Source: an uncultured Caldilinea sp. (lineage in GTDB: Bacteria; Chloroflexota; Anaerolineae; Caldilineales; Caldilineaceae). Taken from it: a stretch of DNA of 26,249 bases. Positions 1-13,921 of this stretch are shown here, in pieces (position 1 is the stretch's first letter; each line of letters begins with the position of its first letter). Under the pieces are notes generated by a model. The model did not search any database. It was not told the origin of the DNA and was given only the letters and a program-made list of their open reading frames with translations. A program made the position numbers and the translations under genes. The stretch spans positions 5,001 through 31,249 of the forward strand of contig NZ_CAKZMJ010000099.1 in the NCBI RefSeq assembly GCF_937128415.1, given 5' to 3'.

Positions 1-2296
<2,296 letters not shown>

Positions 2297-2341
2297 GCGT
2301 CAGATTTTCCCCGAAGTCTGGTTCGCAGGGGGCGACTGCTG

Positions 2342-3568
2342 ATGACCCATCGAATCCATCCATCTCCTCCCTGGCCGCGCAACGTCAAGACGATCGTCGC
2401 GGTGGCGTTGCTGTTGGCGGTGGCGCTGGCCTTCTGGCGTTTTTTTGAGTTCGTCGAGCTGTTTGCGTTGGCGGCGCTGTTAGCCTTTCTGCTCAGCCCT
2501 GTTGTGAACGCCTTGCGACGGTGGGCGCGGCTGCCGCAGCCGTTTGCAATTGCGCTCGCCTATTTGCTCTTCGGCGCGGTGGTGAGCTTGCTTGTTCTGC
2601 TCGTGGGCGCTGCTGTGCAAAGTCAGATCGCCGGACTCGTCGTCAACGTGCAGGAGACGTTGCGCGGTTTGATGGACCTCCTCACCTGGCTCCTGACGCG
2701 ATTGACCGCCGTTTTGCGCCAGATCGGAGGCTCGCGTCTGCAGTTGCCTCAAGTCAATGATTTGATGCCGCAATTCTACGAGTCGTTGGCCGGTCAGATG
2801 AGCGGGTTCATCGGCCAGGGCGGCACTCTGGTGACCGGCGTGGCCCAGACTGCCCTCCTGACGGTGACGCGCACCATCGTGCTATTTGCGCTCTCGATTT
2901 ATCTGTTGGTGGACGGCGCCCGCATCTTCCATTTCTTTCAGAAAGCTGCAGAGCAACTCGGCTACGGCGAAGACGCCGCCGTTTTGCTGGCCGACTTCAC
3001 GAACATCTGGAAAACCTACTTCCTGGGTCAGTTGCTGCTGGCGGTGATCATGAGCGTCGCGGTGAGCGTCGTTTTCTTTGCGCTGCGCGTGGACAATCCG
3101 ATCATGCTGGGTCTGATCGCCGGGCTGTTCGAGCTTGTGCCCGTGCTTGGACAGTATCTTACGATGGTGGTCACCGTGATCCTGGTCTTTTTTCAGCCAG
3201 AGCCGCCTGGGGGCTTACAGCCATGGCTGTACACGTTGCTGGTGGCGGGCGTGCTTTTTAGCATCCAGCAGATTCAGGGCAACGTGATCCTTCCTCGTCT
3301 GCACGGTCGTTCGCTGGCCATCCATCCCATGTTGATTCTGCTTGGGGTGCTAATCGGCGCTTCGTTCGCCGGCGTGTTTGGAGCCATTCTCGCGCCGCCT
3401 GTGCTGGCGACGATCAAATTGTTCGGCGGTTACACCTGGCGCAAACTGCTCGACCTGCCTCCGTTTGAGGCTCAGGAAGAGGAGCTCACGGTCGCCGCCG
3501 CCAGTGACGTCAAGCCCGCCGCCTCGCTGCATCCGCTTGGAAAAGAGCCGGTCAATCAGGCCAAATAA
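2342..3568 (+). CDS. AI-2E family (PerM/YdiK-type) membrane transporter
   Basis: A 408-residue polytopic inner-membrane protein of the AI-2E/PerM family. Members export or exchange small solutes; the substrate cannot be read from sequence. Hydrophobic segments cover roughly residues 14-35, 40-60, 65-92, 175-195, 225-250, 255-285 and 295-365. A more polar stretch (about 95-170) sits between the third and fourth, as is usual in the family. The C-terminal signature QGNVILPRLHGRSLAIHP followed by a Gly/Ala-rich LGVLIGASFAGVFGAILAPP stretch (about 315-355) is diagnostic. The gene starts 45 bases after the helicase stop with a weak AGGGGG-type ribosome site, so co-transcription is plausible. It ends 4 bases before the convergent J-domain gene, with no room for a separate terminator. 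Confidence 0.9.
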   Translation: MTHRIHPSPPWPRNVKTIVAVALLLAVALAFWRFFEFVELFALAALLAFLLSPVVNALRRWARLPQPFAIALAYLLFGAVVSLLVLLVGAAVQSQIAGLVVNVQETLRGLMDLLTWLLTRLTAVLRQIGGSRLQLPQVNDLMPQFYESLAGQMSGFIGQGGTLVTGVAQTALLTVTRTIVLFALSIYLLVDGARIFHFFQKAAEQLGYGEDAAVLLADFTNIWKTYFLGQLLLAVIMSVAVSVVFFALRVDNPIMLGLIAGLFELVPVLGQYLTMVVTVILVFFQPEPPGGLQPWLYTLLVAGVLFSIQQIQGNVILPRLHGRSLAIHPMLILLGVLIGASFAGVFGAILAPPVLATIKLFGGYTWRKLLDLPPFEAQEEELTVAAASDVKPAASLHPLGKEPVNQAK

Positions 3569-3572
3569 GCGG

Positions 3573-4694
3573 CTACAGCCCCACCGGCGGCAGATCCATC
3601 GGCGGCTCCGTCAGTAAGTCCCCGCGAATCCACCCACCGAAATTGGTGAGAAACCAGACATAGCCGCGGCTGACGGTGTACCCCACCAGCTGAATCCGCG
3701 CGCCCGGCGGCGCCGTCGTCAGCACGGGAAAGCGCGTGTCCGGCCCGCTGCGGATGTTGGAGGCCACGCGCGTCGTCGCCAAAGCGTAGGGGCGTGTGTG
3801 CGTCACATCTTTGAATTCGGGTTCGAGCGTCTTGCACGCCTCGCGGAAATAGGCAGGCGCCGCCTCGAGCACGGCGGGAACGCAGTCTTCAGGGAAGGTC
3901 AGCGCGTCGGGCGCTGCACCCGCCGGCGCCGAAGCTGTGCGGACGGAGCGTTCACCGGATGATTCGAGAGGGTCGGACGTCGTCGACGCTCCACCGTTCG
4001 AGGCGAGCGTTTGCGTCATCAACACCAGCCAGAGCGCCGCTCCCATCAGGAGCGCCGACGCGACGCCCACCCAAACCCGGCGTCCTCCTGGCTGCGCGCG
4101 TCGGGAATAGATGCGTTGCGTTGCACGCCGAGATGCGGCCGAAGGAGAACTTCTCTCTACAGTGGACGCTTTCTGCACGACCGGCGCATAGTTGCGGAAA
4201 AGTGTGCGCAGCACCTCTTCGTAGGCGACGTGAACGCGCCAGCGATTCTGGGCAATGTCGTAGCGCCGCGCAGAAGCAGGAATGCGTCGCTGCAGATCGG
4301 CGAGCAGGTCCGCCATATTGTCGGCGTGGCCAACCACAAAGACAATCTCATCGCCGATGCGTTTTTGATAGCTCAACCAGGCGCCGCGCAAACCGGTGCG
4401 CGTACGGGTTGCGCCGTTGGCAGCGCGTCCGACGCTCGATGCGCGCTCGCTCGGACGCGGGACGCAGGACGGACGTTGCGCTGCGGCGAGCATTTCATCA
4501 TAGCGACGTCGCCTTTCCGGATGGCGCAGCGTATTGTACGCCTCATTCAGCTCTTGCATGCGGCGATGCGCTTCAGGCGAAGGGTTGAGATCGGGATGCA
4601 CCTGGCGCGCCAGACGCCGATAAGCCGCTGCAATCTCCGCCTGCGTCGCATCTGGCGCCACCTGCAGAATCTGATAGTAAGTCCCAGACGCCAT
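3573..4694 (-). CDS. Membrane-anchored J-domain protein with C-terminal SH3b domain
   Basis: A 373-residue multidomain protein. Residues 5-70 form a DnaJ J-domain (YYQILQVAPDATQAEI, then HPD at 33-35), the part that stimulates Hsp70/DnaK. No Gly/Phe region, zinc finger or DnaJ C-terminal domain follows, so this is not DnaJ itself. A soluble middle module (about 95-165) contains RRYDIAQNRWRVHV. A basic linker and one transmembrane helix (about 203-228) come next, then a Ser/Pro-rich stretch and an SH3b-like domain (about 305-365; NIRSGPDTRFPVL, then GGWIRGDLL). Basic residues before the helix predict an N-in/C-out topology: J-domain in the cytoplasm, SH3b outside. The start chosen is the ATG at 4694 because it begins the J-domain; the frame stays open to 5168, but that stretch overlaps the divergent transpeptidase. 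The ribosome site is poor. Confidence 0.85.
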   Translation of the reverse strand: MASGTYYQILQVAPDATQAEIAAAYRRLARQVHPDLNPSPEAHRRMQELNEAYNTLRHPERRRRYDEMLAAAQRPSCVPRPSERASSVGRAANGATRTRTGLRGAWLSYQKRIGDEIVFVVGHADNMADLLADLQRRIPASARRYDIAQNRWRVHVAYEEVLRTLFRNYAPVVQKASTVERSSPSAASRRATQRIYSRRAQPGGRRVWVGVASALLMGAALWLVLMTQTLASNGGASTTSDPLESSGERSVRTASAPAGAAPDALTFPEDCVPAVLEAAPAYFREACKTLEPEFKDVTHTRPYALATTRVASNIRSGPDTRFPVLTTAPPGARIQLVGYTVSRGYVWFLTNFGGWIRGDLLTEPPMDLPPVGL

Positions 4695-4707
4695 AACAAG
4701 GGGCAGC

Positions 4708-4751
4708 GTACCACAACTGCGCCGAATCCGCCAGATCGCAGCGTGTGGTAC
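4708..4751. promoter_or_regulatory. Inverted repeat in the divergent J-domain/transpeptidase gap
   Basis: GTACCACA (4708-4715) is matched by TGTGGTAC (4744-4751). An inner pair, CTGCG (4717-4721) and CGCAG (4737-4741), lies in the same register. The structure sits 14 bases upstream of the J-domain ATG at 4694, so it could be an operator or a hairpin in that gene's leader. No convincing -35/-10 pair was found for either divergent gene. Confidence 0.4.
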
Positions 4752-4884
4752 AATGGGCGGCAGGCCATGGTTTCTAGAAATCGGGTTCTGGAATCGGGCG
4801 CAGGTTGTTGGCGACCGGTGTAACGAAGAGGACGCATGTGCAGATAGCGATGGATGTGTTGATGGATAGAAAGGATGTAAAACG

Positions 4885-5742
4885 ATGATCCGCCTGTGGG
4901 ACCACGTCGGGCGCGCGCTGCTGCTGGCGTTTGGACTCGTCCTGTTGACGAATGCGGCCGCGTTCGCCCAGCACGACGGCGCAATCACGGTCCCGTCCGC
5001 CAATGCGATCGTGAGTGGGACGGTGACCGTTGAGGGATTTGCTACGCATCCAACGTTTCGGAAGTGGCAGCTCGATCTTTTGCTCGACGGAGACGCCGAT
5101 CGGGCGACTTTTCTCGCGCTGGGAGAAAAGCCGATAGTTGCTCCTTCCCCGCTTCTGACGTGGGACACAACGCCTTACCCCAACGGCGAGCATCTGCTCC
5201 GACTGCGAGTGGTGCACAGCAACCTCAACTACGAAGAGATCTTCTCGCCCATCGTCATTATGAATGGCGACGCAGCGCCTCTTGCCGAAAAACCGGAAAG
5301 GGCGGAAGCAGAAACCAAACCCGAAAATCCATCCCAAGGAACAGCCGAAGCGGCCCCTGTCGTCTTCCGCACAGACGCGCCGCCCGACGGCGAACGCTGG
5401 ATCGAGGTGATTGTTTCCGAACAGAAACTGATCGCCTGGCAAGGGGATACACCGGTGTTCGAGACCATCGTGAGCACCGGCAAGCCCGGATTTGCGACGA
5501 TTCCGGGCGAATTTCGCATCTACGTGAAATACGACAAGACGCGCATGCGCGGCCCCGGTTACGATACGCCCGACGTGCCCTGGACGATGTACTATTACCG
5601 CGGTTTCGCCATCCACGGCGCCTACTGGCACAACAACTTCGGGACGCCGGTCAGCCATGGTTGCGTCAACCTGCGCGTGCCGGAGGCCAAGGCGCTCTAT
5701 GACTGGGCGAGCGTGGGCACGCGCGTGGTGGTGAGACCCTGA
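4885..5742 (+). CDS. Secreted L,D-transpeptidase (YkuD domain)
   Basis: A 285-residue exported protein predicted to form 3-3 peptidoglycan cross-links, or attach proteins to peptidoglycan, through a catalytic cysteine. Residues 1-28 are a signal peptide ending AFA before Gln29. Residues about 32-125 look like a beta-rich Ig-like module (SANAIVSGTVTVEGFA), followed by a Glu/Pro/Ala-rich linker to about residue 155. The YkuD domain occupies about 168-285, with the signature from IHGAYWHN through SHGCVNLR; the nucleophile is Cys260, with His258 next to it. The ATG at 4885 is preceded by AAAGGA at 4870-4875, which supports the start. It is transcribed away from the J-domain/SH3b gene; both products probably reach the cell wall, though a shared function is only an inference. 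A 30-nt palindrome follows the stop by 9 bases. Confidence 0.92.
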   Translation: MIRLWDHVGRALLLAFGLVLLTNAAAFAQHDGAITVPSANAIVSGTVTVEGFATHPTFRKWQLDLLLDGDADRATFLALGEKPIVAPSPLLTWDTTPYPNGEHLLRLRVVHSNLNYEEIFSPIVIMNGDAAPLAEKPERAEAETKPENPSQGTAEAAPVVFRTDAPPDGERWIEVIVSEQKLIAWQGDTPVFETIVSTGKPGFATIPGEFRIYVKYDKTRMRGPGYDTPDVPWTMYYYRGFAIHGAYWHNNFGTPVSHGCVNLRVPEAKALYDWASVGTRVVVRP

Positions 5743-5751
5743 GACTCCCGT

Positions 5752-5781
5752 CGTGGTGCATACAGGCCTGTATGCACCACG
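5752..5781. terminator. Perfect 30-nt palindrome after the transpeptidase gene
   Basis: The left half (5752-5766, starting CGTGGTGCATAC) is exactly complementary to the right half (5767-5781) with no central spacer. In RNA it would make a strong hairpin of about 13 bp with a tetraloop. A pyrimidine-rich stretch (CTCTCCTTCTTCTCC) follows rather than a clean U-run. It could be a terminator for the transpeptidase, an operator, or one copy of a dispersed extragenic palindrome. Confidence 0.55.
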
Positions 5782-5844
5782 CTCTCCTTCTTCTCCACCG
5801 ATTGGAAATTCTTCTCACCCCAGCGTAAAAGCCGATTCATGTCG

Positions 5845-5872
5845 TTGGACGCAGAGTCTGTTCACCTAATAT
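5845..5872 (+). promoter_or_regulatory. Candidate sigma70-type promoter for arginase
   Basis: TTGGAC at 5845-5850 and TAATAT at 5867-5872 are separated by 16 bases. The -10 element lies about 55 bases upstream of the rocF ATG, and a GAGGG ribosome site occurs at 5915-5919. The match to TTGACA/TATAAT is good on both boxes. It gives arginase its own transcription start, independent of the transpeptidase. Confidence 0.5.
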
Positions 5873-5926
5873 GCGCTCCTGGTGTAGGATAAGGAACCAT
5901 CGATCCAACACATTGAGGGCAAATCA

Positions 5927-6856
<930 letters not shown>

Positions 6857-6863
6857 GCGTTCC

Positions 6864-6895
6864 GTCCTCGCATGGGGTCTTCTCCCCAAAAGGAC
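6864..6895. terminator. Hairpin downstream of arginase
   Basis: GTCCT (6864-6868) pairs with AGGAC (6891-6895), and TGGGG (6873-6877) pairs with CCCCA (6884-6888), around a TCTTCT loop. It starts 7 bases after the arginase stop. There is no U-run on the plus strand; on the minus strand TTTTGGGG precedes the stem. It is probably a weak or factor-assisted terminator. Confidence 0.4.
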
Positions 6896-6915
6896 AGCAA
6901 CAGCGCTCAAACTGT

Positions 6916-6965
6916 TCCCATAGCCAGGCGGAGACGTTCCGCCAGAGGCGGCTCCCTTCATGGGA
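6916..6965. terminator. Branched hairpin downstream of the dehydrogenase
   Basis: The outer arms TCCCAT (6916-6921) and ATGGGA (6960-6965), and AGCC (6922-6925) with GGCT (6950-6953), enclose a 6-bp hairpin, GGCGGA (6927-6932) with TCCGCC (6938-6943). It lies 16 bases beyond the stop of the minus-strand dehydrogenase gene and could terminate its transcript. The GGCGGA/TCCGCC core has the look of a dispersed intergenic repeat, which cannot be tested here. Confidence 0.4.
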
Positions 6966-6981
6966 TGTGGTTGCCGCTGGA

Positions 6982-7974
6982 TCACGGCCTGGCCCACTGA
7001 AACGCCGCCGTGATCAGCGCTGCATTCGGCTCGGCCAACTCGGCGTACGTCTCGGCGGCGGCTTCAGGCGGGCGCACGTCGCTGATCACCCCGCTGACGT
7101 TAAGCGCACCGCGCGCCATGAAGTCGAGCACGGCGCGCAGATCGCGCGGCTGCGCGTCGCGCGGCACGAAAAACGTCAGTTCGCGGCGAAAGGCGGGCTG
7201 ATAGGGGACGGAAAAGGCGTCGACGTAGCTGCCCTGGATCACGACGCGCGCGCCGGGGTCGGCGCCGTCGTCCCAGGGTTTCAGTTTCGCCGTCTCGATG
7301 GCCTGCGGCAGCGCCGCCGGCGCGCCGGTGGCATCCACCACGACGTCGGCGCCTGCGGGGAGGATGCGGGCGAAGGTGGCTGCGAGCGTCCCGTCGACGA
7401 GATGGGCCTCGATTCCGGCCCGGCGCGCCGCCGCCACGCGCACGGGCGACAGGTCGGCGGCGACGACGCGCGCGCCGGTCAGCGCATGAAGCCGCGCCGC
7501 CAGCGCGCCGATGGCGCCCAACCCCACCACGGCGACGGTCTCATGCGGTTTGGGCCGGCTGAGCCGCACGCCGCGATAGGCGATGGCGGCCAGATGCGCG
7601 GCGCTGGCGTGCAGCGGGTCCACGCCGTCGGGCAGCGGATAGAGCTCCCGTTCGCTGCGCACGGCGTGGCTGACATGGCCTCCCCACGTCAGATTGACGT
7701 CGGCGGCGGCTGTGCCATTGCAGTAGACGAGGGTTCCCTCCGGGATGGATACGCCTTGCCCCCGCGCAAGGACGCGGCCGACGAGCGAGTAGCCGGGAAC
7801 AAAGGGAAAGAGGGCGCCCTCCTGTTTCCCGGCCAGACATCGCAGTTCAGTGCCCGGGCTGATCAGCGTATAGAGCGCCTCGACCAGCGCCTCGCCGGCC
7901 ACCGGCGCGGGAATTTGCACTCTTTCGATGGTCAAGTGGTTGGGCGCTGTAAAGAGAATAGCTCTGGCTTGCAT
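6982..7974 (-). CDS. MDR-superfamily (zinc-type alcohol dehydrogenase-like) oxidoreductase
   Basis: A 330-residue medium-chain dehydrogenase/reductase. The N-terminal GroES-like domain (about 1-130) is followed by a Rossmann NAD(P) fold with VAVVGLGAIGALAARL (about 143-160) and a basic/acidic boundary at VVAADLSPVR. The opening LISPGTELRCLAG resembles the subfamily around bacteriochlorophyllide dehydrogenase BchC and similar sugar or alcohol dehydrogenases. The usual catalytic-zinc GHE motif is replaced by PGYSLVG, and the four-cysteine structural zinc lobe is absent, so it may be zinc-independent or use other ligands. The ATG at 7974 has GAGGCG nine bases upstream. It is separated from the radical SAM gene by 198 bases with a strong hairpin, so it is probably its own unit. 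Substrate unknown. Confidence 0.82.
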   Translation of the reverse strand: MQARAILFTAPNHLTIERVQIPAPVAGEALVEALYTLISPGTELRCLAGKQEGALFPFVPGYSLVGRVLARGQGVSIPEGTLVYCNGTAAADVNLTWGGHVSHAVRSERELYPLPDGVDPLHASAAHLAAIAYRGVRLSRPKPHETVAVVGLGAIGALAARLHALTGARVVAADLSPVRVAAARRAGIEAHLVDGTLAATFARILPAGADVVVDATGAPAALPQAIETAKLKPWDDGADPGARVVIQGSYVDAFSVPYQPAFRRELTFFVPRDAQPRDLRAVLDFMARGALNVSGVISDVRPPEAAAETYAELAEPNAALITAAFQWARP

Positions 7975-8059
7975 GATTTTTTCGCCTCATTTGCGGAATC
8001 CAGGCTTCCAGGATGCTTGCGGCTTGCTGGAAGAAGAGACAAAATCTTGCGATTCACCG

Positions 8060-8088
8060 AGGAGGTGCGGCTTCAGGCCGCACCTCCT
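8060..8088. terminator. Strong 12-bp hairpin between radical SAM and dehydrogenase genes
   Basis: AGGAGGTGCGGC (8060-8071) is perfectly complementary to GCCGCACCTCCT (8077-8088) around a TTCAG loop, with a short T-run (8088-8091) on the plus strand. Both flanking genes are on the minus strand, where the hairpin falls 84 bases after the radical SAM stop. It may end that transcript or protect the leader of the dehydrogenase mRNA. Smaller repeats nearby are CTTCCAG/CTGGAAG (8005-8011 and 8027-8033) and AAATGA/TCATTT (8136-8141 and 8147-8152). Confidence 0.55.
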
Positions 8089-8172
8089 TTTGCTCAATTC
8101 GCCCTGTCGATTGCCAGGTTCAACGGCGTAACATGAAATGAGTGATTCATTTTACCGCGCCGGCGTTCATTT

Positions 8173-9339
8173 CTACGAAACACCTTTGCAAGAAGCTATC
8201 GACATCGCTTTTCCCGTGGCGCTGCATTTTTCATCGCGCGGCTGATAGGGGCAGAGCGGGTCGCTATCGAGCGGATCGCCGGTGGCGGCGTAGGCGCGTG
8301 CACGGGAGCCTCCGCAGATAATGCGAAACGCGCAGGCGCCGCATTTCCCTTGCAATCTGTCCGGATCGCGCAAGGCCTGGAAGAGGGGGCTCTCTCGATA
8401 AATGCGCGGCAACGGCGTTTTCCGCACATTGCCGGCGCTCAGCGGCAGGAAGCCGCTGGGAAAGACCTGACCGATATGCGAGACAAAGACGATCCCATTG
8501 CCATCGCGAACGCCGAATCCTCGGCCTGCGGAGGTCGCCAGGATGGCTTCCTCCGACAGGCGGCGACGTAATTTTTGCACCAGGATGCGACGATAGTGGT
8601 GCGCCTCGGTGGTCTTGATGAGAAAGGGCGTCGTCGGGTTGCGCGTCAGCTCTCCCAGCCAGTTCAGCAATTGCTCGCTCTGGGCGGGCGTCGCTTCCAC
8701 CAATCTGGCCCCGCGTCCGGCGGCGATCAGAAAGAACAGCGCCCAGCGGGTGACGCTCCAGGAGCGCAGTTCGTCATAGATGGCGGGAATATCGTCCAGC
8801 GTTTGGGCGCTGACCAACGTGTTGATCTGCAGCGGAATGCCTCTTGTGGCAATCGCCTGCGCCGCGGCTTTTGTCCACGCAAACGAGCCGGCCACGCCGC
8901 GAAAGGCGTCATGGCGGGAATCTGTCGAACCATCCAGGCTGAGGGCGATGCTGCTGACGCCGGCCTCGTGCAGCGCGTTGACGATGGTCTCCGTCAGCGC
9001 TGCACTTCCCGCCGGCGTGATGGAAACCGAAAGACCCAACCTGCGCGCCTCAGCGATCAGGTCGAAGAGATCCGGACGTTGCAGCGGATCGCCGCCGGTG
9101 ATGACCAAATGCGGCGGAGCGTCGCCTCCAAAATCTGCAATTTGGCGGAGCAGCGCCTGCGCCTCCTGGGTGGTCAGCTCCCAAGAGCTGCGCCGGAGAA
9201 TGGCGCCGGCTCGACAATGGACGCACGCCAGCGCGCACGATTGCGTGGCTTCCCAATAGACCAGCCTGGGCGCTTGAGCGTAGACGAAACGCTCCTGATG
9301 AAGCTGAAACAGTGCAGGCTGTCGGACGTCCACCGCCAT
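8173..9339 (-). CDS. Radical SAM/SPASM-type protein of the heme-modification (NirJ/Ahb-like) group
   Basis: A 388-residue iron-sulfur enzyme. Residues 35, 39 and 42 form the CxxxCxxC cluster motif (SCALACVHC) that binds the 4Fe-4S centre and S-adenosylmethionine. GGDP (about 84-87) is the SAM-binding GGE-like motif. The C-terminal Cys-rich segment (about 333-366; KCGACAFRIICGG and later CPYQP) is a SPASM/Twitch-type extra cluster region. The organisation fits the NirJ/AhbC/AhbD relatives that modify heme or siroheme side chains, but the product is not established. The start at 9339 lies 2 bases after the stop of the upstream DUF2249 gene, with AAGGCGG as ribosome site inside that gene's end. 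The pair is clearly an operon. No nir, nor or ahb genes are in the window. Confidence 0.85.
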   Translation of the reverse strand: MAVDVRQPALFQLHQERFVYAQAPRLVYWEATQSCALACVHCRAGAILRRSSWELTTQEAQALLRQIADFGGDAPPHLVITGGDPLQRPDLFDLIAEARRLGLSVSITPAGSAALTETIVNALHEAGVSSIALSLDGSTDSRHDAFRGVAGSFAWTKAAAQAIATRGIPLQINTLVSAQTLDDIPAIYDELRSWSVTRWALFFLIAAGRGARLVEATPAQSEQLLNWLGELTRNPTTPFLIKTTEAHHYRRILVQKLRRRLSEEAILATSAGRGFGVRDGNGIVFVSHIGQVFPSGFLPLSAGNVRKTPLPRIYRESPLFQALRDPDRLQGKCGACAFRIICGGSRARAYAATGDPLDSDPLCPYQPRDEKCSATGKAMSIASCKGVS

Positions 9340-9341
9340 AA

Positions 9342-9599
9342 TTACGCCGCCTTGCCGATCTGCACGCGCCAGACCTCCGGCCCTTGCTCCAGATAGTTCC
9401 AGGTGAACTGTTCGGGGCGTTCATGAAGGAACTGATAATAGAGCGGCCGCGGGTCGTGATCGTTGACCAGGATGAACGCCTCGCCCGGCGCAAGCTCGTC
9501 GAAGGTCTGGAAGATCAACGGATGGCGTTCGCGCGGCGCAAGCCGCCGCACGTCGATCAGGGTGGACTGTCCCTCAGGTTGAGAATGCACCGTCGTCAT
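9342..9599 (-). CDS. DUF2249 domain protein
   Basis: A complete 85-residue single-domain DUF2249 protein. The family pattern is clear: IDVRRLAPRERHPLIFQTF, then an acidic PGEAFILVNDHDPRPLYYQF segment, ending WNYLEQGPEVWRVQIG. DUF2249 domains are small cytoplasmic alpha/beta modules related to the TusA-like fold. They are often found near nitric-oxide, heme or respiratory genes; their exact role is unsettled. The ATG at 9599 has AGAGGAG about 8 bases upstream, a strong site. It is the first gene of the two-gene unit with the radical SAM enzyme. A directly repeated 11-mer (9627-9637 and 9645-9655) just upstream may be its operator. Confidence 0.88.
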   Translation of the reverse strand: MTTVHSQPEGQSTLIDVRRLAPRERHPLIFQTFDELAPGEAFILVNDHDPRPLYYQFLHERPEQFTWNYLEQGPEVWRVQIGKAA

Positions 9600-9626
9600 G
9601 ATAAGCTCCTCTGTTTGTCACCGTAT

Positions 9627-9655
9627 CTCGAATGTCTGGCGTGACTCGAATGTCT
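9627..9655. promoter_or_regulatory. Tandem 11-bp direct repeat upstream of the DUF2249 gene
   Basis: CTCGAATGTCT occurs exactly at 9627-9637 and 9645-9655, a period of 18 bases, starting 28 bases upstream of the DUF2249 start codon. On the coding strand it reads AGACATTCGAG twice. Direct repeats with this spacing suit a response-regulator or tandem activator/repressor site. It does not resemble the FNR/NnrR palindrome TTGAT-N4-ATCAA. Confidence 0.4.
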
Positions 9656-10698
<1,043 letters not shown>

Positions 10699-10715
10699 GC
10701 GCTTGTTGCACAGAT

Positions 10716-10752
10716 ATGCAGGCTGGGCGCTGAATCAGCCCCTGGCCTGCAT
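10716..10752 (+). terminator. Hairpin between pspA and the cassette (attenuator or processing site)
   Basis: ATGCAGGC (10716-10723) pairs with GCCTGCAT (10745-10752), with further inner GGG/CCC and GCT/AGC pairings. It begins 17 bases after the pspA stop. No U-run follows immediately, so it is more likely a partial terminator or an mRNA-stability element that leaves pspA more abundant than the downstream genes. Confidence 0.45.
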
Positions 10753-10837
10753 GTCGTCGCTTTCAACTTTTCCCTTATCAATGCTTCTGAACCAGTGCTT
10801 CTGAGGACGCCGCCTCGGATTGCGAGCAAGATAGCCG

Positions 10838-12094
<1,257 letters not shown>

Positions 12095-12104
12095 GGGCAG
12101 CGAC

Positions 12105-13880
<1,776 letters not shown>

Positions 13881-13921
13881 GAGCGTAGGCCCTGAATCAC
13901 GCAACACGCACCAGACCGGCT

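Noticed and set aside
4695..5168. N-terminal extension of the J-domain protein
   Set aside because: The frame is open, but the J-domain begins right at the ATG at 4694. The extension would overlap the divergent transpeptidase and has Ser/Arg-rich shadow composition.
6967..8136. A 389-codon plus-strand open frame opposite the dehydrogenase
   Set aside because: The Rossmann and GroES-like motifs are on the minus strand. The plus frame is Arg/Gly/His-rich with no motif.
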